This document shows positions 46,050 through 59,852 of a stretch of 64,000 bases of DNA, in pieces. The DNA lies in NCBI GenBank assembly GCA_036971475.1, contig JBAIZL010000003.1:102294733-102358732 (forward strand). The letters are read 5' to 3'. The position numbers were made by a program, and so were the translations under genes. This DNA comes from Prosapia bicincta (taxonomy: Eukaryota > Arthropoda > Insecta > Hemiptera > Cercopidae). The notes below the pieces were generated by a model. The model was not told the DNA's origin and did no database searches. It saw only the letters and a list, made by a program, of their open reading frames with translations. Position 1 is the first letter of the stretch; every line of letters begins with the position of its first letter.

Positions 46050-48970
46050 CCTATAAAACCTACCTAACTCCATCATATTAATACTTCGTCTTAGAGAGTA
46101 TCCTATTCTTCCCATCTTACTCTTCTTCGGAATATAACGGACATACATCTATTTACGTTCTTCTACATGGTGCTACCTATAAAACCTACCTAACTGCATC
46201 ATATTAATACTTTGTCTTCGAGAGTATCCTACTCTTCCCATCTTACTCTTCTTCGGAATATAACGGACATACATCTATTTACGTTCTTCTACATGGGGTT
46301 ACCCATAAGACCTACCTAACTCCATCATATTAATACTTCGTCTTAGAGAGTATCCTACTCTTCTTCGGAATATAACACACATACATCTATTTACGTTCTT
46401 CTAAATGGTGCTATCCATAAAACCTACCTAACTCCATCATATTAATACTTTGTCTTAGAGAGTATCCTATTCTTCTTCGGAATATAACGGAAATACATCT
46501 ATTTACGTTCTTCTACATGGTGCTACCTATAAAACCTACCTAACTCCATCATATTAATACTTCGTCTTAGAGAGTATCCTATTCTTCTCATCTTACTCTT
46601 CTTCGGAATATAACGGACATACATCTATTTACGTTCTTCTACATGGTGCTACCTATAAAACCTACCTAACTCTATCATATTAATACTTTGTCTTAGAGAG
46701 TATCCCACTCTTCCCATCTTACTCTTCTTCGGAATATAACGGACATACATCTATTTACGTTCTTCTACATGGTGCTACCCATAAGACCTACCTAACTCCA
46801 TCATATTAATACTTCGTCTTAGAGAGTATCCTACTCTTCCCATCTTACTCTTCTTCGGAATATAACGGACATACATCTATTTACGTTCTTCTACATGGTG
46901 CTACCTATAAAACCTACCTATCTCCATCATATTAATACTTCGTCTTAGAGAGTATCCTACTCTTCTTCGGAATATAACACACATACATCTATTTACGTTC
47001 TTCTACATGGTGCTACCTATAAAACCTACCTAACTCCATCATATTAATACTTTGTCTTAGAGAGTATCCTACTCTTCTTCGGAATATAACGGACATACAT
47101 CTATTTACGTTCTTCTACATGGTGCTACCCATAAGACCTACCTAACTCCATCATATTAATACTTCGTCTTAGAGGGTATCCTACTCTTCCCATCTTACTC
47201 TTCTTCGGAATATAACGGACATACATCTATTTACGTTCTTCTACTTGGTGCTACCCATAAGACCTACCTAACTCCATCATATTAATACTTTGTCTTAGAG
47301 AGTATCCTACTCTTCCCATCTCACTCTTCTTCGGAATATAACGGACATGCATCTATTTACGTTCTTCTACATGGTACTACCCATAAGACCTACCTAACTC
47401 CATAATAATAATACTTCGTCTTAGAGAGTATCCTACTCTTCCCATCTTACTCTTCTTCGAAATATAACGGATATACATCTATTTACGTTTTTCTACATGG
47501 TGCTACCTATAAAACCTACCTAACTCCATCATATTAATACTTCGTCTTAGAGAGTATCCTACTCTTCTTCGGAATATAACACACATACATCTATTTACGT
47601 TCTTCTACATGGTGCTACCTATAAAACCTACCTAACTCCATCATATTAATACTTCGTCTTAGAGAGTATCCTATTCTTCCCATCTTACTCTTCTTCGGAA
47701 TATAACGGACATACATCTATTTACGTTCTTCTACATGGTGCTACCTATAAAACCTACCTAACTCCATCATATTAATACTTTGTCTTAGAGAGTATCCTAC
47801 TCTTCCCATCTTACTCTTCTTCGGAATATAACGGACATACATCTATTTACGTTCTTCTACATGGTGCTACCCATAACACCTACCTAACTCCATCATATTA
47901 ATACTTCGTCTTAGAGAGTATCCTACTCTTCTTCGGAATATAACACACATACATCTATTTAGGTTCTTCTACATGGTGCTACCCATAAAACCCACCTAAC
48001 TCCATCATATTAATACTTTGTCTTAGAGAGTATCCTACTCTTCTTCGGAATATAACGGAAATACATCTATTTACGTTCTTCTACATGGTGCTACCTATAA
48101 AACCTACCTAACTCCATCATATTAATACTTCGTCTTAGAGAGTATCCTATTCTTCCCATCTTACTCTTCTTCGGAATATAACGGACATACATCTATTTAC
48201 GTTCTTCTACATGGTGCTACCTATAAAACCTACTTAACTCCATCATATTAATACTTTGTCTTAGAGAGTATCCTACTCTTCCCATCTTACTCTTCTTCGG
48301 AATATAACGGACATACATCTATTTACGTTCTTCTATATGGTGCTACCCATAAGACCTACCTAACTCCATCATATTAATACTTCGTCTTAGAGAGTATCCT
48401 ACTCTTCCCATCTAACTCTTCTTCGGAATATAACGGACATACATCTATTTACGTTCTTCTACATGGTGCTACCTATAAAACCTACCTATCTCCATCATAT
48501 TAATACTTCGTCTTAGAGAGTATCCTACTCTTCTTCGGAATATAACACACATACATCTATTTACGTTCTTCTACATGGTGCTACCTATAAAACCTACCTA
48601 ACTCCATCATATTAATACTTTGTCTTAGAGAGTATCCTACTCTTCTTCGGAATATAACGGTCATACATCTATTTACGTTCTTCTACATGGTGCTACCCAT
48701 AAGACCTACCTAACTCCATCATATTAATACTTCGTCTTAGAGGGTATCCTACTCTTCCCATCTTACTCTTCTTCGGAATATAACGGACATACATCTATTT
48801 ACGTTCTTCTACATGGTGCTACCCATAAGACCTACCTAACTCCATCATATTAATACTTTGTCTTAGAGAGTATCCTACTCTTCCCATCTCACTCTTCTTC
48901 GGAATATAACGGACATGCATCTATTTACGTTCTTCTACATGCTACCCATAAGACCTACCTAACTCCATCA
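46050..48970. repeat. 1,568-bp segmental duplication within the A block
   Basis: Private variants repeat at one fixed offset: TATAACACAC at 46371 and 47939, CTATCTCCATC at about 46919 and 48487, TATAACACAC at 46973 and 48541, and CATCTCACTCTTC with GGACATGCATC at about 47318 and 48886. All are 1,568 bp apart. A stretch of about 1.3-1.5 kb (a dozen or so units of mixed 126-bp and 111-bp length) was therefore copied as one block. Edges are approximate. Confidence 0.9.
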
Positions 48971-49079
48971 TAATAATACTTCGTCTTAGAGAGTATCCTA
49001 CTCTTCCCATCTTACTCTTCTTCGGAATATAACGGACATACATTTATTCGAGTTTTTCTACATTGTGCTACCCATAAGA

Positions 49080-52000
49080 CCTACCTAACTCCATCATAAT
49101 AATACTTCGTCTTAGAGAGTATTCCCTCCCAACCTACTTTTGTTCGGGATGTAATGGATATACATCTATTTACGTTTTTCTACATGGTGCTACCCATAAG
49201 ACCTACCTAACTCCATCATAATAATACTTCGTCTTAGAGAGTATTCCCTCCCAACCTACTTTTGTTCGGGATGTAATGGATATACATCTATTTACGTTTT
49301 TCTACATGGTGCTACCCATAAGACCTACCTAACTCCATCATATTAATACTTCGTCTTAGAGAGTATTCCCTCTCAATCTACTTTTGTTCGGGATGTAACG
49401 GATATACATCTATTTACGTTTTTCTACATGGTGCTACCCATAAGTCCTACCTAACTCCATCATATTAATACTTCGTCTTAGAGAGTATTCCCTACCAATC
49501 TACTTTTGTTCGGGATGTAACGGACATACATCTATTTACGTTTTTCTACATGGTGCTACCCATAAGACCTACTTAACTCCATCATATTAATACTTCGTCT
49601 TAGAGAGTATTCCCTCCCAACCTACTTTTGTTCGGGATGTAACGGACATACATCTATTTACGTTTTTCTACATGGTGCTACCCATAAGTCCTACCTAACT
49701 CCATCATATTAATACTTCGTCTTAGAGAGTATTCCCTCCCAATCTACTTTTGTTCGGGATGTAACGGACATACATCTATTTACGTTTTTCTACATGGTGC
49801 TACCCATAAGACCTACTTAACTCCATCATATTAATACTTCGTCTTAGAGAGTATTCCCTCCCAACCTACTTTTGTTCGGGATGTAACGGACATACATCTA
49901 TTTACGTTTTTCTACATGGTGCTACCCATAAGACCTACTTAACTCCATCATATTAATACTTCGTCTTAGAGAGTATTCCCTCCCAACCTACTTTTGTTCG
50001 GGATGTAACGGATATACATCTATTTACGTTTTTCTACATGGTGCTACCCATAAGTCCTACCTAACTCCATCATATTAATACTTCGTCTTAGAGAGTATTC
50101 CCTCCCAATCTACTTTTGTTCGGGATGTAACGGACATACATCTATTTACGTTTTTCTACATGGTGCTACCCATAAGACCTACTTAACTCCATCATATTAA
50201 TACTTCGTCTTAGAGAGTATTCCCTCCCAACCTACTTTTGTTCGGGATGTAACGGACATACATCTATTTACGTTTTTCTACATGGTGCTACCCATAAGAC
50301 CTACTTAACTCCATCATATTAATACTTCGTCTTAGAGAGTATTCCCTCCCAACCTACTTTTGTTCGGGATGTAACGGACATACATCTATTTACGTTTTTC
50401 TACATGGTGCTACCCATAAGACCTACTTAACTCCATCATATTAATACTTCGTCTTAGAGAGTATTCCCTCCCAACCTACTTTTGTTCGGGATGTAACGGA
50501 TATACATCTATTTACGTTTTTCTACATGGTGCTACCCATAAGACCTACCTAACTCCATCATATTAATACTTCGTCTTAGAGAGTATTCCCTCCCAACCTA
50601 CTTTTGTTCGGGATGTAACGGATATACATCTATTTACGTTTTTCTACATGGTGATACCCATAAGACCTACCTAGCTCCATCATATTAATACTTCGTCTTA
50701 GAGAGTATTCCCTCTCAATCTACTTTTGTTCGGGATGTAACGGATATACATCTATTTACGTTTTTCTACATGGTGCTACCCATAAGACCTACCTAACTCC
50801 ATCATAATAATACTTCGTCTTAGAGAGTATTCCCTCCCAACCTACTTTTGTTCGGGATGTAATGGATATACATCTATTTACGTTTTTCTACATGGTGCTA
50901 CAAATAAGACCTACCTAACTCCATCATATTAATACTTCGTCTTAGAGAGTATTCCCTCCCAACCTACTTTTGTTCGGGATGTAACGGATATACATCTTTT
51001 TACGTTTTTCTACATTGTGCTACCCATAAGACCTACCTAACTCCATCATATTAATACTTCGTTTTAGAGAGTATTCCCTCCCAATCTACTTTTGTTCGGG
51101 ATGTAACGGATATACATCTATTTACGTTTTTCTACATGGTGCTACCCATAAGACCTACCTAACTCCATCATATTAATACTTCGTCTTAGAGAGTATTCCC
51201 TCCCAACATACTTTTGTTCCGGATGTAACGGATATACATCTATTTACGTTTTTCTACATGGGCTACCCATAAGACCTACCTAACTCCATCATATTAATAC
51301 TTCGTCTTAGAGATTATTCCCTCCCAACCTACTTTTGTTCGGGATGTAACGGATATACATCTATTTACGTTTTTCTACATGGTGATACCCATAAGACCTA
51401 CCTAACTCCATCATATTAATACTTCGTCTTAGAGAGTATTCCCTCTCAATCTACTTTTGTTCGGGATGTAACGGATATACATCTATTTACGTTTTTCTAC
51501 ATGGTGCTACCCATAAGACCTACCTAACTCCATCATAATAATACTTCGTCTTAGAGAGTATTCCCTCCCAACCTACTTTTGTTCGGGATGTAACGGATAT
51601 ACATCTATTTACGTTTTTCTACATTGTGCTACCCATAAGACCTACCTAACTCCATCATATTAATACTTCGTTTTAGAGAGTATTCCCTCCCAATCTACTT
51701 TTGTTCGGGATGTAACGGATATACATCTATTTACGTTTTTCTACATGGTGCTACCCATAAGACCTACCTAACTCCATCATATTAATACTTCGTTTTAGAG
51801 AGTATTCCCTCCCAATCTACTTTTGTTCGGGATGTAACGGATATACATCTATTTACGTTTTTCTACATGGTGATACCAATAAGACCTACCTAACTCCATC
51901 ATATTAATACTTCGTCTTAGAGAGTATTCCCTCTCAATCTACTTTTGTTCTGGATGTAACGGATATACATCTATTTACGTTTTTCTACATGGTGCTACCC

Positions 52001-53586
52001 ATAAGACCTACCTAACTCCATCATAATAATACTTCGTCTTAGAGAGTATTCCCTCCCAACCTACTTTTGTTCGGGATGTAACGGATATACATCTATTTAC
52101 GTTTTTCTATATTGTGCTACCCATAAGACCTACCTAACTCCATCATATTAATACTTCGTCTTAGAGAGTATTCCCTCTCAATCTACTTTTGTTCGGGATG
52201 TAACGGATATACATCTATTTACGTTTTTCTACATGGTGCTACCCATAAGACCTACCTAACTCCATCATAATAATACTTCGTCTTAGAGAGTATTCCCTCC
52301 CAACCTACTTTTGTTCGGGATGTAACGGATATACATCTATTTACGTTTTTCTACATGGTGCTACCCATAAGACCTACCTAACTCCATCATATTAATACTT
52401 CGTCTTAGAGATTATTCCCTCCCAACCTACTTTTGTTCGGGATGTAACCGATATACATCTATTTACGTTTTTCTACATGGTGATACCCATAAGACCTACC
52501 TAACTCCATCATATTAATACTTCGTCTTAGAGAGTATTCCCTCTCAATCTACTTTTGTTCGGAATGTAACGGATATACATCTATTTACGTTTTTCTACAT
52601 GGTGCTACCCATAAGACCTACCTAACTCCATCATAATAATACTTCGTCTTAGAGAGTATTCCCTCCCAACCTACTTTTGTTCGGGATGTAATGGATATAC
52701 ATCTATTTACGTTTTTCTACATGGTGCTACCCATAAGACCTACCTAACTCCATCATATTAATACTTCGTCTTAGAGAGTATTCCCTCCCAACCTACTTTT
52801 GTTCGGGATGTAACGGATATACATCTATTTACGTTTTTCTACATGGGCTACCCATAAGACCTACCTAACTCCATCATATTAATACTTCGTCTTAGAGAGT
52901 ATTCCCTCCCAACCTACTTTTGTTCGGGATGTAACGGATATACATCTATTTACGTTTTTCTACATTGTGCTACCCATAAGACCTACCTAACTCCATCATA
53001 TTAATACTTCGTTTTAGAGAGTATTCCCTCCCAATCTACTTTTGTTCTGGATGTAACGGATATACATCTATTTACGTTTTTCTACATGGTGCTACCCATA
53101 AGACCTACCTAACTCCATCATATTAATACTTCGTCTTAGAGAGTATTCCCTCCCAACCTACTTTTGTTCCGGATGTAACGGATATACATCTATTTACGTT
53201 TTTCTACATGGGCTACCCATAAGACCTACCTAACTCCATCATAATAATACTTCGTCTTAGAGAGTATTCCCTCCCAACCTACTTTTGTTCGGGATGTAAC
53301 GGATATACATCTATTTACGTTTTTCTACATGGTGCTACCCATAAGACCTACCTAACTCCATCATTTTAATACTTCGTCTTAGAGATTATTCCCTCCCAAC
53401 CTACTTTTGTTCGGGATGTAACGGATATACATCTATTTACGTTTTTCTACATGGGCTACCCATAAGACCTACCTAATTCCAACATAATAATACTTCGTCT
53501 TAGAGAGTATTCCCTCCCAACCTGCTTTTGTTCGGGATGTAACGGACATACATCTATTTACGTTTTTCTACATGGTGCTACCCATA
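49080..53586. repeat. 122-bp B-subfamily block of the satellite
   Basis: About 37 consecutive B units follow the A block after a transitional unit at about 49015-49075 (A-type CTTCTTCGGAATATAACGG, B-type TTTTTCTACATTGTGC). Diagnostic variants recur in groups: GTGATACC at about 50652, 51384, 51871 and 52481; CATGGGCTACC (2 bp shorter) at about 51256, 52840, 53207 and 53450; and CATAATAATAC. This shows that groups of several units were duplicated together. Confidence 0.92.
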
Positions 53587-54881
53587 ATAAAAGACATTTA
53601 CTGTTGAATAGGTTTTAAAAAAGTTTTGTCACTGACAAAGAACTTACTCCCTAAGGCGTTTTTTAGAAACGACTTATTTGCATTTTTATTAGACCAGAAT
53701 GCTTTAGGAGGAAGATGCTGTGTCCAATGGAGTAACAATCAGCCTTAATCTGTTAAAGATATCTAGTGTAGTTTATGGTTTCTTGATAACCTGGAAGGCC
53801 ATGTTAGCACGTGTCTCATGTATTTACTATTCCAATTATCCGTCAAGGTTACTATAACTAAGATTACCTATTGATAATTAGAAGGAACACATCCATCACC
53901 CCATAGATATCCGTAGGAGGGTAGAGGGTAGAAGTCATGTCTACTTCAGGCAAGCGAGATAGTAAATTCCTCTACTTTTAGTACTAAAGCTTATTCACAT
54001 TTTTTTGCCTTAATAGTGTTCTAAATATTTGTCAACTACCTTTCCCCTTTCATCTTGTTGTATCGGATAGAAAATTCCCTGTTAACAGGATGGGTGTAAG
54101 GTGACCCTTAGGCACTGGGTAATTCTTCCCAATAATGCAAAGCAGCAAGATGTATGTTATTTCCTTTAGTCTTACATGATTATTTTCATTTTATTAATAG
54201 ATATTAATAATAATTATGTAAAATACAAATAAAGGGATCAGCCAGTAAAATGATGTTCACCCTTACGCTGTAAAATATCTGTAGGGAAACATCTTTTGAT
54301 AAAATCAGTTTGTTGAGGCGTAAAAAGATTGATTTAAGAGCCACTAGAAGTTTATGTGTCGAAAGATAAATTGTTCCGTGTGATAGAACTGTCCCTTTCA
54401 CAGTGATCAAATGTCTTATCCAATTAATAAAGAAGTTATATAGAAAGATAATTGTTTAAACTCAATTCCTACTGAAATCGACAAAGACAAATTTTATTTT
54501 AGTTACTTTTTATTTTATAATTACATATTAAGTGGAAAAACATAATGCGAATATAATACCAAAATATGGTGCTGGACTATGATTTTTGTTTGTTAATATA
54601 ACGGCGCGGCATATAGGGCAGTTGAATTAAACTCTTTAAAATTCCAAACAGGCTAAAGATTTTCCAAGGAAATAAATCTGCTGTGCGATGCAAACATGAC
54701 CTATTTATGGCACAAAGGACGTACCAGTCGGTTCGAGTTAAAATACGACGCAACTACGATCAACTCCTATTATGCATTGAAGCCGTATTATGCATGGATA
54801 TTAATTATACCCCATGCTCTAATTGGAAACCTTCAAGAAAAGATGTTGAAGGTAAAGTCTATATGATATAATAATATAACA

Positions 54882-54893
<12 letters not shown>
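53587..54893. other. Intergenic DNA, nothing recognised
   Basis: Single-copy AT-rich DNA between the large satellite and the CA tract. Frames of 62-68 codons are unrecognisable. Confidence 0.55.
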
Positions 54894-55769
<876 letters not shown>

Positions 55770-55920
55770 ATCACTTAATAACAAAAATATAAATAATAAT
55801 ACAACTACTAATACTAATAATAATATATATTGTATATATACGTGTTATTTTAAACATTTCATAATTAGAGAGTCTAAGCAACATTGTTCATAGCCTTTCG
55901 CCAACATTTATTGTGATAAC

Positions 55921-55977
<57 letters not shown>
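55921..55977. repeat. GA dinucleotide microsatellite
   Basis: About 26 GA units with small interruptions at each end (AGAAGAGA on the left, GAAAGAG on the right). Confidence 0.98.
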
Positions 55978-55979
<2 letters not shown>

Positions 55980-56182
55980 TTAGTAAACCAGCGCTCAAAA
56001 GAGGTAAATAGGCATTTACATATGCGCAATCACTCATTCTACCGTGTCATTTTAAAGAAACAAATTACTTTGTGTTTATAAACTGCGAATCCATAGGTTA
56101 GTAAGTGTCGACATTATCGTGCAGCCTAATTACAACTGAAAAGTATCGATCTATTTACAGCCGATGTAATAAGGCCGATGAT

Positions 56183-56386
56183 ATCGTATTAAAGTCACAG
56201 GAATTTGCATTTGTCATGTTGGTACTTACCGCTTAGGGAATAATGTTCCTATCGTATTAAAGTCACAGGAATTTGCATTTGTCATGTTGGTACTTACCGC
56301 TTAGGGAATAATGTTCCTATCGTATTAAAGTCACAGGAATTTGCATTTGTCATGTTGGTACTTACCGCTTAGAGGATAATGTGCCT
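56183..56386. repeat. 68-bp tandem repeat, three copies
   Basis: Units start with ATCGTATTAAAGTCACAGG at 56183, 56251 and 56319. The first two are essentially identical. The third differs near its end (AGAGGATAATGTGCC instead of AGGGAATAATGTTCC). No gene is associated. Confidence 0.97.
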
Positions 56387-57152
56387 TGGGATATAACAAA
56401 TAACTTGTTAAGACACCTTGCTCTCGGTTTATTAAGATTGCAAAGCATAGGCTACTGTGTAATAATAGTAGAAATGGACATTTATTTATTTGTATTTATA
56501 ATTGGACCGAACCTTTCACACTCAGGTACCATTTGCTTCTACATTTTATATTTCTTTATTGTATTTTCTTTCTTCTGCCTCTTAAGGCCTACTTAACCTT
56601 TCTCGCCCTCCTACCCTTCAACAATTTTTCTCTCTATCTATCTGTCTCTCAAAGACTCAAGCTTTCAAATATTTTGATACTATAAAATGTGAATTTTTCA
56701 AACCGTCTCCGTCATTTTCCTTTTGAAAATTACTTTTCGAAAGCATAGTCAATGGCCATTTCTATAGTATACCATTTAATGAAGATTTCTATTATGAATT
56801 TGTGATTTGGGGGAGAAGAGATGAGTTTTTGGAAGGATTGTGGTTTGTCACTGCGTGATGCTGAAAGCTCTTCCCATAATTGTTAAAAGTCACTGACATG
56901 ATCCGTTGTTTTTTTATTTCTAAATCCTTAAAGCATTAGTGGAAGTAATTTTCAAGGGGCCCATACTTCACCTTCTATTGGAGTTGAAGTTTCTTAGGTT
57001 TTGGTGAGAGAAAGTTAACTCCCAAATGTTCAAATTATATGGTATTCCAATTGATTGAGTTATTTGTTCCCTGAACTACGTATCTAGAAAGAGGGGCATG
57101 CACTTCTCTTTCAAGTTTAGAAAATGTTCAATCCTTATGATGACCAACATCG
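56387..57152. other. Intergenic DNA, nothing recognised
   Basis: Single-copy DNA. A 71-codon frame at the left edge has no recognisable domain. Confidence 0.55.
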
Positions 57153-57664
57153 CACCATTTAGCTAGCTCACCATTTAGCAAGCTCACCATTTAGCAAGCT
57201 CACAATTTAGCGAGCTCACCATTTAGCAAGCTCACAATTTAGCGAGCTCACCATTTAGCAAGCTCACCATTTAGCAAGCTTACCATTTAGCAAGCTCACA
57301 ATTTAGCAAGCTCACCATTTAGTAAGCTCACCATTTAGCAAGCTCACTATTTAGCAAGCTCACCATTTGGCAAGCTCGCCATTTAGCAAGCTCGCAATTT
57401 AGCGAGCTCACCATTTAGCAAGCTCACAATTTAGCGAGCTCACCATTTAGCAAGCTCACCATTTAGTAAGCTCACCATTTAGCAAACTCACTATTTAGCA
57501 AGCTCACCATTTGGCAAGCTCGCCATTTAATAGGCTCGCCAATTAGCGAGCTCACCATTTAGCAAGCTCACCATTTAGCAAGCTCACAATTTAGCAAGCT
57601 CACCATTTAGTAAGCTTACTATTTGGCAAGCTCGCCATTTAACAAGCTCACCAATTAGCGAGCT
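57153..57664. repeat. 16-bp minisatellite, about 32 units
   Basis: The unit is AGCTCACCATTTAGCA. Variants include ACAATTT, GCGAGCT, GTAAGCT, TTGGCA and GCTCGCC. A block of about 11-12 units carrying the series ACAATTTAGCGAGC, TTTAGTAAGC, CACTATTTAGC and TTTGGCAAGC occurs twice (around 57296-57380 and 57440-57520), so groups of units were copied. Many units contain GAGCTC or AAGCTT-like half sites. Confidence 0.96.
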
Positions 57665-57974
57665 TGATGCGACGGTGGGTCTTACGCCTGATTGTTTTTT
57701 TAACAACATGAGAGGCTCTTTTCACAACTGTACAGAAGGTTGTGAAATAAAGCGTGCGAAGGCTTTCAAGAAACATTTAGTTTAAAAAGGCCCTTGGGTT
57801 TAAGCTGTTTCTTGTATCGTGAAGTTCTTTTCTATAGAGTAATGTAGAGTACGTGGCTATCCATTACTTTTTATATACGGCTAGCAAACATGGGAGACAA
57901 ACATATCAAAAGGGGGGTAGGAGTTGTTCATCAGAGAAATATAAATGCTTCATTTCACACCTCTATTCTAGAGT
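57665..57974. other. Spacer, nothing recognised
   Basis: Single-copy DNA between the 16-bp array and the hammerhead-bearing element copy. Confidence 0.55.
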
Positions 57975-58190
57975 CACTCTAGCTTGTAACTTCTTGTTTG
58001 CTAGATTGTAACTTAGTATTAAGGACCTCTGATGATAATGATATGGTCATCGAAACGTATAGAAGGGTTTAATCTTTATTAATTTGTATCATTTGTTATT
58101 TTTGATTATTTTTGCAGTAGTGATGTTGTTCCAATGTTTTCATTGTAATATATTGTACCACTGTGCACTTGATTTTGTATAAAATATATT
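57975..58190 (+). mobile_element. Solo copy of the hammerhead-bearing repeat
   Basis: This matches the right arm of the 39.7-kb palindrome and its right flank: CTTGTAACTTCTTGT, GCTAGATTGT, TGGTCATCGAAA, AAGGGTTTAATCTT, ATTTGTTATTTTTGATTATT and TGTAATATATTGTACCACTG. Estimated identity is about 80-85%. It has no long inverted partner; only TCTAGAGTCACTCTAG at its left end is weakly palindromic. This shows that the natural element is a single arm, and the palindrome at 39.5 kb is a secondary arrangement. No protein is encoded, so it would be non-autonomous. Confidence 0.8.
58029..58055 (+). ncRNA. Hammerhead-ribozyme-like motif in the solo copy
   Basis: CTGATGA (58029-58035), 16 nt, then GAAA (58052-58055). 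Helix II has changed from GATGAC/GTCATC to AATGAT/GTCATC and keeps five of six pairs, counting one wobble. Aligned to the 39.7-kb copy, the helix III region reads ACGTATAG, so the required U before the cleavage base has become G. The helix I strand AGGGTTTAATC is conserved, but its partner is now AAGGACCT and pairs less well. Probably inactive as it stands. Confidence 0.45.
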
Positions 58191-59852
58191 ATTGCTTTTA
58201 TTAAATAAAAACGTTTTGAGAAGTTGAAACTAGAAAATGTGAATATGAATAAAATTGTTTTGACAAAACGTAATTTATCGATAAATAAACATGGTTCCTT
58301 GCATATAATCGATTCCGAATCGCAATAGGAGCTTAAAAACCACCCGGTAGCCAATTGGTTTTCGGCCTTGAACTGACTGGTCAAAGCAAAGCTGTAATGG
58401 ACTGCCGTACACGATTCCATTACTCAGTACATCTTAATGTGCGGTAGTCTTGGAGATACGGGACGTAATGCTCTTATTATCAACGAAATGCTCTGCATAA
58501 TGAGACGGTGTGCCACAATATACCGCACACGACGTCATTCTCTTCTAAACCAATTCACTTTAAACGGACAGATTTAGCAGTTTTATTCGAATTATTGTTA
58601 TCTAGCTCGGTCGGCACCCGACTACTCATAGTACCCGTGGTGGGCTTTTACTCATAGTACACCGTTTAGGGCACAAAGTTCAGTTTAACAAAGAACATTC
58701 AAAATAAACTGAAGAACAAAAATAATAATGGGTGGGTTTCCTTCATTTGTTCTAAAACGTTTCTGTTTATTTAAAAAAAATATTGTTTTTAATTAATCAT
58801 TTATTTTTGTCTCTCAAAGGTATTTTGAGGTATTTTTAAATATATAACTAATTTGAAATTGCAAAAAATTAAGTATATTTTCAGCACACACACACACAAA
58901 AGAGGATATATAAATATAGCGTGAGCGCGTGCGAGCGTACGTGCATGAGTGCGTGCGTGAGTGCGTGCGTGGTATTTCAAATCAAGTATATATTACATAA
59001 CACAGTATATTTGGCGTAACATTATTACACTTATTTAGGATCCCCCTTTTGGAATCAGAGATAAACCTAGCAAAATATTTTTTGAATAATATGCAACGGA
59101 TATCGTAAGCAGTCATAAGGTCCTCCGCGTGATAATACTTTGCGAACGTAGAGTCTAAGCTCGCTCTTTCCAAAAATACCCATTAATTCTAATAATGTTG
59201 AATCTAGTATTTGTTTTTCATTTTGTTTTAAAAAAACCGTGCATCAACCGAACATTGGACACTAAACCGTGTACAAACTACTTTATCCGGGAATGTAAAC
59301 ATAATAAAGCTATAGAACCATAACCGACATCATGGATCAGAAGTAACAAGATATTGCTGGGCGACTGGCGCAACACGATTTGGCCTGTTTGCTGACGTGT
59401 TTGTGGCCCAAATATGAACCGTAATATTCAAACACGGTGATTCAGATTGATCGAAGTAAATCCGTATGATTGACAATCTTCGTGTGGGAGGTACGCCACC
59501 CTATTGGCTCGTTTACATTCATTATCGGCCAAGTCGAGCCATGGTTGACAAACCGACGAGGCAGGTTTCACCACTCTATTTGGTATGATCTTATTAATAC
59601 AAGCTAGTAACAGACGTCACGTTGCACTGCGAGGAACTGTTTAAATGTTTTTAGTTTTCACAGGTAAAAGTCTTTGTAGGACAGTTGTTCTAAAATGAAA
59701 ATAACTGTTTGCATGTTTTGGGAAAGTTGCTGCACAATGGGTATTGAGAAAGGGATAGTCATGTTTAAAGTAATCTTTATTTATTTCTAACACTAGATAA
59801 GGACTATTCCTTTCAGACAGTTGTCCAACTGTCTCATCCAAACTCGGAAGCT
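58191..59852. other. Intergenic DNA, no supported gene
   Basis: Single-copy DNA. Minus-strand frames of 63-104 codons are not recognisable. At 58920-58972 there is a GCGTGAGC/GTGCGTGC-rich alternating tract (a degenerate GTGC repeat), unusually GC-rich for this window, preceded by a short CA run near 58885. Confidence 0.5.

Larger units (their letters stand above)
42685..53586. repeat. 10.9-kb satellite array of 126-bp (A) and 122-bp (B) subfamilies, nearly 90 units
   Basis: All units share CCTACCTAACTCCATCATAT, TAATACTT, GTCTTAGAGAG, ACATCTATTTACGTT and CTACATGGTGCTACC. Subfamily A (126 bp, about 42685-49080) has CCTACTCTTCCCATCTTACT followed by CTTCTTCGGAATATAACGG. A shorter A form of about 111 bp lacks the CCCATCTTACTCTTC part and often reads ATAACACACAT. 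Subfamily B (122 bp, about 49080-53586) has TATTCCCTCCCAACCTACTT followed by TTGTTCGGGATGTAACGG. No frame is open through the array. It is the largest repeat in the window; its size in an assembly may be collapsed or expanded. Confidence 0.98.
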
